Of a stretch of DNA of 64,000 bases, positions 1-9,399 are shown piece by piece (position 1 is the stretch's first letter; every line of letters begins with the position of its first letter). The notes below the pieces were generated by a model. That model was not told the origin of the DNA, ran no database searches, and worked only from the letters and a program-made list of their open reading frames with translations. The stretch covers positions 524,773,184-524,837,183 of the forward strand of contig NC_057795.1 in assembly GCF_018294505.1 (NCBI RefSeq), given 5' to 3'. The position numbers were made by a program, and so were the translations under genes. Origin of the DNA: Triticum aestivum. Taxonomy: Eukaryota > Streptophyta > Magnoliopsida > Poales > Poaceae.

Positions 1-145
1 GGGACAAACGAACCTTTCTGCAGATGCTCTAAGACCCGGGCAATCTGATTTGGCCGTAAATTGAAGAAAATCCAGCGGCTATATGCCTTATTCTCCTTGT
101 TTTCGTTGGATGGCATGTTGTAACTCATGCGCGTGAAAGCCAAGA
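1..145. repeat. Partial monomer of the 566/567-bp satellite
   Basis: This stretch matches the segment of the satellite monomer that starts with GGGACAAACG and ends at the CAAGA just before ACAAAAGGGC, for example at 9245-9390. The monomer is interrupted at 145 by insertion 1 and resumes at 5418. Confidence 0.95.
141..145. repeat. Target-site duplication CAAGA, left copy of insertion 1
   Basis: CAAGA stands immediately left of the LTR end at 146 and again immediately right of the LTR end at 5417 (5418-5422). Uninterrupted monomers have a single CAAGA at this point. Five bases is the usual duplication for Ty3/gypsy integrase, so 146-5417 behaves as one inserted unit. Confidence 0.9.
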
Positions 146-165
146 TGATAGAGGCGGGGGTGTCC
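146..165 (-). repeat. Residual 20 bases of a third LTR
   Basis: These bases equal the U5 end found at 972 and 4438. After them the sequence jumps straight into the poly-pyrimidine tract of the leader, so nearly all of this LTR plus the gag region of the second internal copy is missing. The intact outer duplication shows the terminal bases are the true element end. Confidence 0.85.
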
Positions 166-344
166 TTGTTTTTTTTTCTTCTCTCTTTTTTTTCCTCACA
201 CTTTTTTTTCTTTCTCTCCTTTTTTTTTCTCTGACTTTTTTTTCCTTTTTTTCTCTCTCGTTTTTTTTCTCTCTTTTTTTCTCCCTCTTTCCAAAACAAA
301 CTAGATAAGATGCAGATTGGATCAAGTGAAGATGTGAACGATCT
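166..344 (-). other. Leader fragment with purine-rich tract, left of the gap
   Basis: This stretch matches 3911-4089. On the minus strand it is a GA-rich tract of A runs separated by G, encoding only Lys/Glu/Arg-rich low-complexity peptide in open frames; I do not regard those as genes. It ends at the N gap. Confidence 0.85.
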
Positions 345-655
345 NNNNNNNNNNNNNNNNNNNNNNNNNNNNNNNNNNNNNNNNNNNNNNNNNNNNNNNN
401 NNNNNNNNNNNNNNNNNNNNNNNNNNNNNNNNNNNNNNNNNNNNNNNNNNNNNNNNNNNNNNNNNNNNNNNNNNNNNNNNNNNNNNNNNNNNNNNNNNNN
501 NNNNNNNNNNNNNNNNNNNNNNNNNNNNNNNNNNNNNNNNNNNNNNNNNNNNNNNNNNNNNNNNNNNNNNNNNNNNNNNNNNNNNNNNNNNNNNNNNNNN
601 NNNNNNNNNNNNNNNNNNNNNNNNNNNNNNNNNNNNNNNNNNNNNNNNNNNNNNN
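345..655. other. Assembly gap (311 N)
   Basis: The gap is a run of 311 N. The flanks match 4081-4089 and 4122 onward in the intact paralogue, where only 32 bases (4090-4121) lie between. The gap length is therefore probably not a true distance. Confidence 0.95.
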
Positions 656-960
656 CACGTGGTGGAAATTGATGGATGGGTGGTGGACAGCGGAAGAGAT
701 AATGATGCAGCGGTGGCGTGACTAATGTGAACAGAACTCGAAACTCTAAACGAACTAGACACTAAGACCAGCAACTCGACACGGTGATGCAATCGATAAT
801 TCAACTATGCAATCAATGAAAAGAAAATTGCAAAGGCTCAGACTGGCTTGGACCAAGGATGAATAGATCTAACTCTTTTTTGTGGCTTTTTCTTGGACAA
901 TAGGTAAGAAAATAAATCTAATCTAGGAAAACTGGAAATTCTCACCGAGCAACCTGAAAA

Positions 961-969
961 CTGATACCA
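961..969 (-). other. Primer-binding site for initiator Met tRNA
   Basis: On the minus strand TGGTATCAG lies two bases after the LTR end at 972. This is the standard complement of the 3' end of plant initiator methionine tRNA. Its presence left of LTR 972-1951 shows that this LTR is followed by a second internal region. Confidence 0.9.
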
Positions 970-971
970 CT

Positions 972-1951
972 TGATAGAGGCGGGGGTGTCCTGATCTTTC
1001 GATGAGATGGTAACTATCGATTTGGTGGAGTCGACTTTGACGATCCGACTACAAACGTGCACAACGTTGCGCCTTAGCAATCGCTAAACCAATCTCCAGA
1101 GGTTATTGACCACGCCGGTGCACGATCAACCTGACCACGAAGGTCTATTCCTGCAAGCAATCGAAGAACGAGCAAGAATATGATAAAAGCAATCTGAATA
1201 TTGCAAATATGTATGAAGTATTGATAAAGGTGGGGATCCGGAAGCGGTCTGGGTCTGGTCGTTGGACACAAACGAAGTACACGAAGTTGCAATGGTAACT
1301 TTTAACTAAACAAATCCCAAGGAAAAGCTACTAGATGGATCTACTTATATAGGAGCAAGGGGTGGCGGCCAAGGAGGTGGGAGGACGTCCCAAGGCAGCC
1401 TAAAACTAAATCTAGGTCGTACAAGGCCAATGGGCCCAAGTGGAGGTGATGTAACACCTTTGGACTTGTAGTTTGACTCGGATTCTGCTGCAGCATCAGA
1501 TTGTTTCGTCCACAACTCAACGCTCCGGACGAATTTGAAGGTGATTCCAATTGGGTTGGAAAGTGCACGAAATCTAGTTTCCAACAAAAAAAGAATCACC
1601 CAATTCGGAGTCCGTATGAAAAACTTGTGTGCGTTTTGATTCAGGTGTGTCTGTGCAGTCCGAATCTGAATCCAGAACGTGAAAGACTTGGACTCTATCT
1701 TCTCTTGGGCCAAAAGTGACGTGAGAGAACTTTTTGGACAGCAAATAAACATCTCTTTCTTCCTTATCTTCATACGTGGATTGTACGAATGTCCCATACA
1801 CCTGCAATTAGACAAAACACAAAAGTGTGTGAAGTATTTTTGTTCTGGATAACATAAATAGATTATTGAATAGTTTGCACTAGAAATCACCTGACAAATA
1901 TGCATATATGCAATATTTTTGGTCATATCCAAGGTAGTCATGTCCTCATCA
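972..1951 (-). repeat. LTR (middle LTR of insertion 1), 980 bp
   Basis: On the minus strand it begins TGATGAGGAC and ends CTCTATCA. It is preceded by a PPT and followed by a PBS, so it serves as the 3' LTR of one unit and the 5' LTR of the next. By eye it differs from the LTR at 4438-5417 at about ten positions, nearly all in U3. The U3 part is open reading frame, continuous with gag. Confidence 0.93.
1344..1351 (-). promoter_or_regulatory. TATA box of LTR 972-1951
   Basis: On the minus strand the bases are TATATAAG, about 600 bases into the LTR, at the U3 position expected for an RNA polymerase II core promoter. The TAA within it is also the stop codon of the gag-U3 open frame. Transcription would start near 1310-1325. 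Confidence 0.65.
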
Positions 1952-3384
1952 TCCTCCCCTTCTTGAAAATAAAGCCGTCCTCGGCGTTGCTTAATCTGAA
2001 ATGTGGCTAACAAAAGAGACAAGGTGTACATATTGTATATGTATATGTCATCAATTTTTACTTCCCTTGATTTTTGCATATATGAAACATGAATAGATGA
2101 GTAACTTGCATAGTTCATAAAATCTAAAGCCAAAAAATTAGCACAAGAAGTAGAAGGCATGAAAATATTGCAACTCAGTTTGCACATATAAGTGAAGCTC
2201 TTATTCATTTCAAAAGATTGACAATGTTCATCATTAAACCATCCCAACATTGGTGAATAAACCTTACTTGCATCAAATTTACATGCTACAACATGCTTAA
2301 ATAAGCAAACATGCAATAAGTCATTCAACACAGAATCATCACCAAGATTAGAGGTCATATCAAAATGATTAAACATTGGTTCTTTTGCATCAATAGTTAA
2401 TTCAATGGGTGCACTCAAAATTGTTGGTATTTCAGTTGTTTGATCACATGGCAAAGTCAAATTATCAACGTAGTCCTCTAAAATAGGTGGTGTGATCAAA
2501 GTAATGGGTAGCTCATCAGATGGTGCATTCAAATTGACAAGGCATTCATCATTCTCATGTAGAGATGGAAGATCAGTACCTTTGTCATTACCTCTTATGA
2601 TCAACTCAGATGATGTAGCCACTCTCGGGGGCGATGTGTCACATGGTGGAGGTGATGTAGTCCTGACAACAACGGATGTGGTTGTCATAGTATGCCTAGT
2701 AGTTGAAGGAACAATCATATCAACTCTTGGAATGTGCACCGTGCGCTTGTTCTCCTCCTGGCCAACACGTCGTTTTATTTCCTGTTCAGCTTTGCAAGCA
2801 AGATGAAACAAATGGTCCATAGGATAACACTCTTCATGAATTAGTATCTCTTGAATATCACGGTTTAATCCTCCCCAAAATCTATCCATAAAATCATCTT
2901 CACTTTCTTCTAAAGAGGAATGCAACAAGGTAGTTTGTAAATCATCATAATATTTTGTTACAGTTTCACTACCTTGTTGTAAGTGTTGCAACTTCTTAAT
3001 CATGTCACGAGTATAATAAGCAGGGACGAAAGTATGTCGCATGGCAAGTTTCAAATCATCCCAAGTAGTAGGTATATAATCAGGGTGTAACCGACAATAT
3101 TCACTCCACCAAACCAAAGCATAACCAGTGAAAGAACCAACCGCAACCTTAACCTTTTTATGTTCATCGAAATTATGGGAAGCAAATATATTTTTTATGT
3201 CGAACTCCCATTCAATATATAAAGCAAGTTTAAAACGGCCATTAAATGGTGGTATAGATACATTAACCTGATCATGTGCATTTGGACGTTTGTGCACCTC
3301 TCGTGACGGTTGTGGTATTTGCAAAGGTGGTGGCACGTCTCCCGCGATCGACAAAGCCCATGAATTGACTCTGGATCCTGTCAT
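1345..3384 (-). CDS. gag: Gag-like protein of non-autonomous CRM-type element, running through U3
   Basis: The intact frame is 679 codons from the ATG at 3384-3382, chosen because both other elements start gag at the equivalent M-(T/P)-G-S. Residues about 45-205 form a Ty3/gypsy Gag core, with the VWWSEYCRL motif near 91-99, PAYYTRD near 121-127, and an ESEDDFMDRFWGGLNRDIQE stretch near 160-180. There is no CCHC zinc knuckle, protease or RT. Residues about 280-475 are a Cys- and Asn-containing region that I do not recognise. At about residue 474 the frame crosses the PPT (QEGEDDED, as in autonomous CRM pol) and continues through U3 for about 200 residues, stopping in the TATA box. Gag would build the particle that packages this RNA with help from an autonomous partner. 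Expression is not shown by the sequence. Confidence 0.8.
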   Translation of the reverse strand: MTGSRVNSWALSIAGDVPPPLQIPQPSREVHKRPNAHDQVNVSIPPFNGRFKLALYIEWEFDIKNIFASHNFDEHKKVKVAVGSFTGYALVWWSEYCRLHPDYIPTTWDDLKLAMRHTFVPAYYTRDMIKKLQHLQQGSETVTKYYDDLQTTLLHSSLEESEDDFMDRFWGGLNRDIQEILIHEECYPMDHLFHLACKAEQEIKRRVGQEENKRTVHIPRVDMIVPSTTRHTMTTTSVVVRTTSPPPCDTSPPRVATSSELIIRGNDKGTDLPSLHENDECLVNLNAPSDELPITLITPPILEDYVDNLTLPCDQTTEIPTILSAPIELTIDAKEPMFNHFDMTSNLGDDSVLNDLLHVCLFKHVVACKFDASKVYSPMLGWFNDEHCQSFEMNKSFTYMCKLSCNIFMPSTSCANFLALDFMNYASYSSIHVSYMQKSREVKIDDIYIYNMYTLSLLLATFQIKQRRGRLYFQEGEDDEDMTTLDMTKNIAYMHICQVISSANYSIIYLCYPEQKYFTHFCVLSNCRCMGHSYNPRMKIRKKEMFICCPKSSLTSLLAQEKIESKSFTFWIQIRTAQTHLNQNAHKFFIRTPNWVILFLLETRFRALSNPIGITFKFVRSVELWTKQSDAAAESESNYKSKGVTSPPLGPIGLVRPRFSFRLPWDVLPPPWPPPLAPI
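1952..1965 (-). other. Polypurine tract
   Basis: On the minus strand CAAGAAGGGGAGGA directly abuts the U3 start TGATGAGG. It would prime plus-strand DNA synthesis. It is translated within the gag frame, as it is within pol in the autonomous copy at 47100-47113. Confidence 0.9.
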
Positions 3385-3493
3385 GATTAGTAGAACAAGA
3401 AACAAAACCCAAAAATAATGTTCCTATAACTACTAGGATGTGGTGGTAAAACGCTCACAGTAAAGCAAATATCAATGTCTTACAAGTTCTTAC
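3378..3493 (-). other. Candidate leader intron ending just inside gag
   Basis: The minus strand shows a strong donor (G|GTAAGAAC, GT at 3493-3492), a plant-like branch site TACTAAT just before the gag ATG, and an acceptor ACAG|G at 3381-3378, four bases past the ATG. Length is 116. The same arrangement occurs at 40571-40454 and 58511-58394. Splicing would remove the gag start codon. This is inferred from sequence only. Confidence 0.4.
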
Positions 3494-3904
3494 CATGCAG
3501 CAGGCGGTGATCGGCAACCAGCGGTGTCAAGTAACTCCGAATATTGAGTAAAGCGATTGCCAGGGGAGCGTACGTATACACGGTGTAGAAATATGTGGAG
3601 CTGGGTTGGCTATATATGGTAGCAAAAGATTAGCAATAATCAATTCAAAGATGCAATGTTGAATAAACGCTCAACGATGGTACTGTGCTGGTCCTAGGCT
3701 AGACCGGACTAGAGACGCGAGCCTAGAACACTAATGAGGTCACGGCGTAGCACAACTAGCATCAATGAAGGATACTAAGTAGCTCTTGACAGCAAGATAT
3801 AAGTGAAGATCACAACAGCAGTGAAGATAATGAGGTGAAACAACAGCCAGGCAGGATATATCAACAACTTTGTCTCCAACTTTCCTCTGAAAAAGTTTGT
3901 GCCA

Positions 3905-4037
3905 ATTTTTTTGTTTTTTTTTCTTCTCTCTTTTTTTTCCTCACACTTTTTTTTCTTTCTCTCCTTTTTTTTTCTCTGACTTTTTTTTCCTTTTTTTCTC
4001 TCTCGTTTTTTTTCTCTCTTTTTTTCTCCCTCTTTCC
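3905..4037 (-). repeat. Low-complexity GA/poly-A tract in leader
   Basis: On the plus strand this is T runs of 7-9 broken by C, TC or G. It recurs at 168-290 and 41108-41225, and in short form at 58799-58850. It produces spurious Lys-rich open frames. Confidence 0.9.
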
Positions 4038-4426
4038 AAAACAAACTAGATAAGATGCAGATTGGATCAAGTGAAGATGTGAACGATCTCAACTATTATT
4101 ATGACAATGAATGATGGGTACCACGTGGTGGAAATTGATGGATGGGTGGTGGACAGCGGAAGAGATAATGATGCAGCGGTGGCGTGACTAATGTGAACAG
4201 AACTCGAAACTCTAAACGAACTAGACACTAAGACCAGCAACTCGACACGGTGATGCAATCGATAATTCAACTATGCAATCAATGAAAAGAAAATTGCAAA
4301 GGCTCAGACTGGCTTGGACCAAGGATGAATAGATCTAACTCTTTTTTGTGGCTTTTTCTTGGACAATAGGTAAGAAAATAAATCTAATCTAGGAAAACTG
4401 GAAATTCTCACCGAGCAACCTGAAAA

Positions 4427-4435
4427 CTGATACCA
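4427..4435 (-). other. Primer-binding site for initiator Met tRNA
   Basis: On the minus strand TGGTATCAG lies two bases downstream of the LTR end at 4438. This is the functional 5' PBS of the rightmost unit of insertion 1. Confidence 0.92.
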
Positions 4436-4437
4436 CT

Positions 4438-5417
4438 TGATAGAGGCGGGGGTGTCCCGATCTTTCGATGAGATGGTAACTATCGATTTGGTGGAGTCGA
4501 CTTTGACGATCCGACTACAAACGTGCACAACGTTGCGCCTTAGCAATCGCTAAACCAATCTCCAGAGGTTATTGACCACGCCGGTGCACGATCAACCTGA
4601 CCACGAAGGTCTATTCCTGCAAGCAATCGAAGAACGAGCAAGAATATGATAAAAGCAATCTGAATATTGCAAATATGTATGAAGTATTGATAAAGGTGGG
4701 GATCCGGAAGCGGTCTGGGTCTGGTCGTTGGACACAAACGAAGTACACGAAGTTGCAATGGTAACTTTTAACTAAACAAATCCCAAGGAAAAGCTACTAG
4801 ATGGATCTACTTATATAGGAGCAAGGGGTGGCGGCCAAGGAGGTGGGAGGACGTCCCAAGGCAGCCTAAAACTAAATCTAGGTCGTACAAGGCCAATGGG
4901 CCCAAGTGGAGGTGATGTAACACCTTTGGACTTGTAGTTTGACTCGGATTCTGCTGCAGCATCAGATTGTTTCGTCCACAACTCAACGCTCCGGACGAAT
5001 TTGAAGGTGATTCCAATTGGTTTCGAAAGTGCACGAAATCTAGTTTCCAACAAAAAAAGAATCACCCAATTCGGAGTCCGTATGAAAAACTTGTGTGCGT
5101 TTTGAGTCAGGTGTGTCTATGCAGTCCGAATCTGAATCCAGAACGTGAGAGACTTGGACTCTATCTTCTCTTGGGCCAAAAGTGACGTGAGAGAACTTTT
5201 TGGACAGCAAATAAACATCTCTTTCTTCCTTATCTTCATATGTGGATTGTACGAATGTCCCATACACCTGCAATTAGACAAAACACAAAAGTGTGTGAAG
5301 TATTTTTGTTCTGGATAACATAAATAGATTATTGAATAGTTTGCACAAGAAATCACCTGACAAATATGCATATATCCAATATTTTTGGTCATATCCAAGG
5401 TATTCATGTCCTCATCA
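4438..5417 (-). repeat. 5' LTR of insertion 1, 980 bp
   Basis: Its termini, TGATGAGG and CTATCA, are the same as those of the LTR at 972-1951, and so is its length. It is flanked on the right by the duplication CAAGA (5418-5422). A TATATAAG box lies at 4817-4810. One in-frame stop near 5117 interrupts the U3 frame that is open in the 3' copy. Confidence 0.94.
4810..4817 (-). promoter_or_regulatory. TATA box of the 5' LTR of insertion 1
   Basis: TATATAAG on the minus strand. As this is the 5' LTR of a unit with a PBS, leader and gag downstream, it is the promoter that would drive the element RNA. Confidence 0.65.
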
Positions 5418-5422
5418 CAAGA
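5418..5422. repeat. Target-site duplication CAAGA, right copy of insertion 1
   Basis: Pairs with 141-145. The satellite continues in phase after it. Confidence 0.9.
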
Positions 5423-6308
5423 ACAAAAGGGCATTCTTGGCATCGGTCAATATATATGTGGAAACGATATCTCCTCTATAGAGGACAAGAAATTCTGGGG
5501 CAATCAGGCAAAAAAAGCACGAGAAAATAAAGTACTTTCAAGGACTGCCATAGAATGGAGAGATGTTCACTAAAACGGTCATAAGTTTGTCATTCGGAGC
5601 CCGTGTCAGACCCATAAGTACTCAAACTGCTTGCGGCGAGCGCGGGAATCCAAAAAATACTCCCCGCTTCCGCCAGGAGGCCCGGAGTACCCTCAAATTC
5701 AGCCTTAAGCAGCACTTTTTGGCCCTGAAAGTCGAAGAACATCATTCGTCGCTGTTTTTCAGACAAGTTTCTGAACCCATTGGCACTTCCTTTTGAAGGA
5801 AATTCGAGAGATTATGTTGCTTATAGACATTAGTCCCCCTGGTAGGGACAAACGTACCTTTCTGCAGATGCTCTATGATCCGGGCAATCTCATTTGGCCG
5901 TAAATTGAAGAAAATCCAAAGGCTATATGCCTTATTCTCCTTGTTTTCGCCGGATGGCATGCTGTAACTCATACGCGTGAAAGCCAAGAACAAAAGGGCA
6001 TTCCTGGCATCGGTCAATATATATGTGGAAATGATATCTCCTCTATAGAGGACAAGAAATTACGGGGCAATGAGGCAAAAAGCGCACGAGAAAATGAAGT
6101 ACTTTCAAGGACTGCCATAGAATGGACAGATGTTCACTAAAACGGTCATAATTTTGTCATTCGGAGCCCGTGTCGGACCCATAAGTACTCAAACTGCTCG
6201 TCGCGGGCGCGCGAATCCAAAAAATACTCCCCGTATGCGCCAGGAGGCCCGGAGTACCCTCAAATTCAGCCTTAAGCAGGACTTTATGGCCCTGAAAGTC
6301 GAAGAACA

Positions 6309-6869
6309 TCATTTGTCGCTGTTTTTCAGACAAGTTTCTGAACCCATTGGCACTTCCTTTTTAAGGAAATTCGAGAGATTATGTTGCTTATAGACATTAG
6401 CCCCCCTGGTAGGGACAAACGTACCTTTCTGCAGATGCTCTATGATCCGGGCAATCTCATTTGGCCGTAAATTGAAGAAAAACCAAAGGCTATATGCCTT
6501 ACTCTCCTTGTTTTCGCCGGCTGGCATGCTGTAACTCATGCGCGTGAAAGCCAAGAACAAAAGGGCATTCCTGGCATCGGTCAATATATATGTGGAAACG
6601 ATATCTCCTCTATAGAGGACAAGAAATTCTGGGGCAATCATGCAAAAAGCGCACGAGAAAATGAAGTACTTTTCAGGACTGCCATAGAATGGACAGATGT
6701 TCACTAAAACGGTCATAATTTTGTCATTCGGAGCCCGTGTCGGACCCATAAGTACTCTAACTGCTTGCGGCGAGCGCGCGAATCCATAAAATACTCCCCG
6801 CTTCCGCCAGGAGAACCGAAGTACCCTCAAATTTAGCCTTAAGCAGGACTTTTTGGCCCTGAAAGTCAA
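6309..6869 (-). other. Monomer-length open frame in the satellite
   Basis: This monomer is open for 186 codons, nearly its full length. Because 567 is 3 x 189, an unbroken monomer keeps frame into the next copy, and other monomers carry parts of the same frame (91-146 codons). I do not recognise the peptide. The clustered A/B subtype differences mostly change amino acids, which argues against coding constraint. Confidence 0.35.
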
Positions 6870-9399
6870 ATAAAATCTTTCGTCGCTATTTTACAGACAA
6901 GTTTCTGAACCCATTGGCACTTCCTTTTGAAGGAAATTCGAGAGATTATGTTGGTTATAGAAACTAGCCCCCCTGGTAGGACAAACGTACCTTTCTGGAG
7001 ATGCTCTAAGACCCGGGCAATCTGATTTGGCCGTAAATTGAAGAAAATCCAGCGGCTATATGCCTTATTCTCCTTGTTTTCATCGGATGGCATGCTGTAA
7101 CTCATGCATGTGAAATCTAAGAACAAAAGGGCATTCTTTGCATCGGTCAATATATATGTGGAAACGATATCTCCTCTATAGAGGACAAGAAATTCTGGGG
7201 CAATCAGGCAAAAAGAGCACGAGAAAATAAAGTACTTTCAAGGACTGCCATAGAATGGAGAGATGTTCACTAAAACGGTCATAATTTTGTCATTCGGAGC
7301 CCGTGTCGGACCCATAAGTACTCAAACTGCTTGCGGCGAACGCGGGAATCCGAAAAATACCCCCCGCTTGCGCCAGGAGGCCCGGAGTACCCTCAAATTC
7401 AGCCTTAAGTAGGACTTTTTGGCCCTGAAAGTCGAAGAACATCATTCGTCACTGTTTTTCAGACAAGTTTCTGAACCCATTGGCACTTCCTTTTGAAGGA
7501 AATTCGAGAGATTATGTTGCTTATAGACATTAGCCCCCCTGGTAGGGACAAACGTACCTTTCTGCAGATGCTCTATGATTCGGGCAATCTCATTTGGCCG
7601 TAAATTGAAGAAAATCCAAAGGCTATATGTCTTATTCTCCTTGTTTTCGCCGGATGGCATGCTGTAACTCATACGCGTGAAAGCCAAGAACAAAAGGGCA
7701 TTCCTGGCATTGGTCAATATATATGTGGAAACGATATCTCCTCTATAGAGGACAAGAAATTGTGGGGCAATCAGGCAAAAAGAGCACGAGAAAATGAAGT
7801 ACTTTCAAGGACTGCCATAGAATGGACAGAAGTTCACTAAGACGGTCATAATTTTGTCATTCGGAGCCCGTGTCAGACCCATAAGTACTCAAATTGCTCG
7901 CGACGAGCGCGCGAATCCAGAAAATACTCCCCGCTTGCGCCAGGAGGCCCGGAGTACCCTCAAATTCAGCCTTAAGCAAGACTTTTTGGCCTTGAAAGTC
8001 AAAGAACATCATTCGTCGCTGTTTTTCAGACAAGTTTCTGAACCCATTGGCACTTCCTTTTGAAGGAAGTTCGAGAGATTATGTTGCTCATAGACACTAG
8101 CCACCCTGGTAGGGACAAACGTACCTTTCTGCAGATGCTCTATGATCCGGGCAATCTGATTTGGCCGTAAATTGAAGAAAATCCAGCGCTATATGGCTTA
8201 TTCTCCTTGTTTTCGCCGGATGGCATGCTGTAACTCATGGGCGTGAAAGCCAAGAACAAAAGGGCATTCCTGGCATCGGTTAATATATATGTGGAAATGA
8301 TATCTCCTCTATAGAGGACAAGAAATATTGGGGCAATCAGGCAAAAAAGCGCACGAGAAAATTAAGTACTTTCAAGGACTGCCATAGAATGGACAGATGT
8401 TCACTAAAACGGTCATAATTTTGTCATTCGGAACTCGCGTCAGACCCATAAGTACTCAAACTACTCGCGGCGAGCGCGCGAATCCAAAAAAGACTCCCCG
8501 CTTGCGCCAGGAGGCCCGGAGTACCCTCGTATTCAGCCTTAAGCAGGACTTTTTGGCCCTAAACTCAAAGAACATCATTCGTCGCTGTTTTTCAGACAAG
8601 TTTCTGAACCCATTGGCACTTCCTTTTGAAGGAAATTCGAGAGATTATGTTGCTTATAGACACTAGCCCCCCTGGTAGGGACAAACGTACCTTTCTGCAG
8701 ATGCTCTAAGATACGCGCAATATGATTTGGCCGTAAATTGAAGAAAATCCAGCGGCTATATGCCTTATTCTCCTTGTTTTCGCCGGATGGCATGCTGTAA
8801 CTCATGCGCGTGAAAGCCAAGAACAAAAGGGCATTCCTGGCATCGGTCAATATATATGTGGAAACGATATCTCCTCTATAGAGGACAAGAAATTCTGGGG
8901 CAATCAGGCAAAAAGCGCACGAGAAAATAAAGTACTTTCAAGGACTGCCATAGAATGGAGAGATGTTCACTAAAACGGTCATAATTTTGTCATTCGGAGC
9001 CCGTGTCGGACCCATAAGTACTCAAACTGCTTGCGGCGAGCGCGGGAATCCAAAAAATACTCCCCACTTCCTCCAGGAGGCCCGGAGTACCCTCAAATTC
9101 AGCCTTAAGCAGGACTTTTTATCCCTGAAAGTCGAAGAACATCATTCGTCGCTGTTTTTCAAACAAGTTTCTAAACCCATTGGCACTTCCTTTTGAAGGA
9201 AATACGAGAGATTATGTTGCTTATAGACACTAGCCCCCCTGGTAGGGACAAACATACCTTTCTGCAGATGCTCTAAGACCCGGGCAATCTGATTTGGCCG
9301 TAAATTGAAGAAAATCCAGCGGCTATATGCCTTATTCTCCTTGTTTTCGCTGGATGGCATGTTGTAACTCATGCGCGTGAAAGCCAAAAACAAAAGGGC

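Larger units (their letters stand above)
3385..4437 (-). other. 5' leader (untranslated) of insertion 1
   Basis: The stretch lies between the PBS and the gag ATG. Part of it (about 3480-3760) is clearly related to the leaders of insertions 2 and 3, including the motif GTCCTAGGCTAG on the plus strand, so it may hold packaging or dimerisation signals. A purine tract (minus strand) occupies about 3905-4037. Open frames here are low-complexity or short and are not credible genes. Confidence 0.75.
146..5417 (-). mobile_element. Insertion 1: tandem non-autonomous CRM-type LTR retrotransposon
   Basis: Read on the minus strand the order is: full LTR (5417-4438), PBS, leader, gag-only internal region (4437-1952), full LTR (1951-972), then a second PBS and leader (971-166) joined to only the last 20 bases of a third LTR (165-146). 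The outer ends are flanked by the duplication CAAGA. No protease, RT, RNase H or integrase is present, so the element must depend on an autonomous partner. LTR ends (TGATGAGG...CTATCA), PBS and PPT match insertion 3. It resembles the non-autonomous CRM families of Triticeae (Quinta-like), a name I cannot confirm without a search. Confidence 0.88.

Noticed and set aside
125..658. Lys/Glu/Arg-rich open frames over the T-rich tracts (also 3775-4092, 41030-41248)
   Set aside because: They are translations of a low-complexity tract in the retroelement leader, and the first also runs across the N gap. There is no domain or coding signal.
961..969. tRNA gene
   Set aside because: Only the nine-base primer site complementary to initiator Met tRNA is present, with no cloverleaf sequence around it. 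The same holds for the other three PBS sites.
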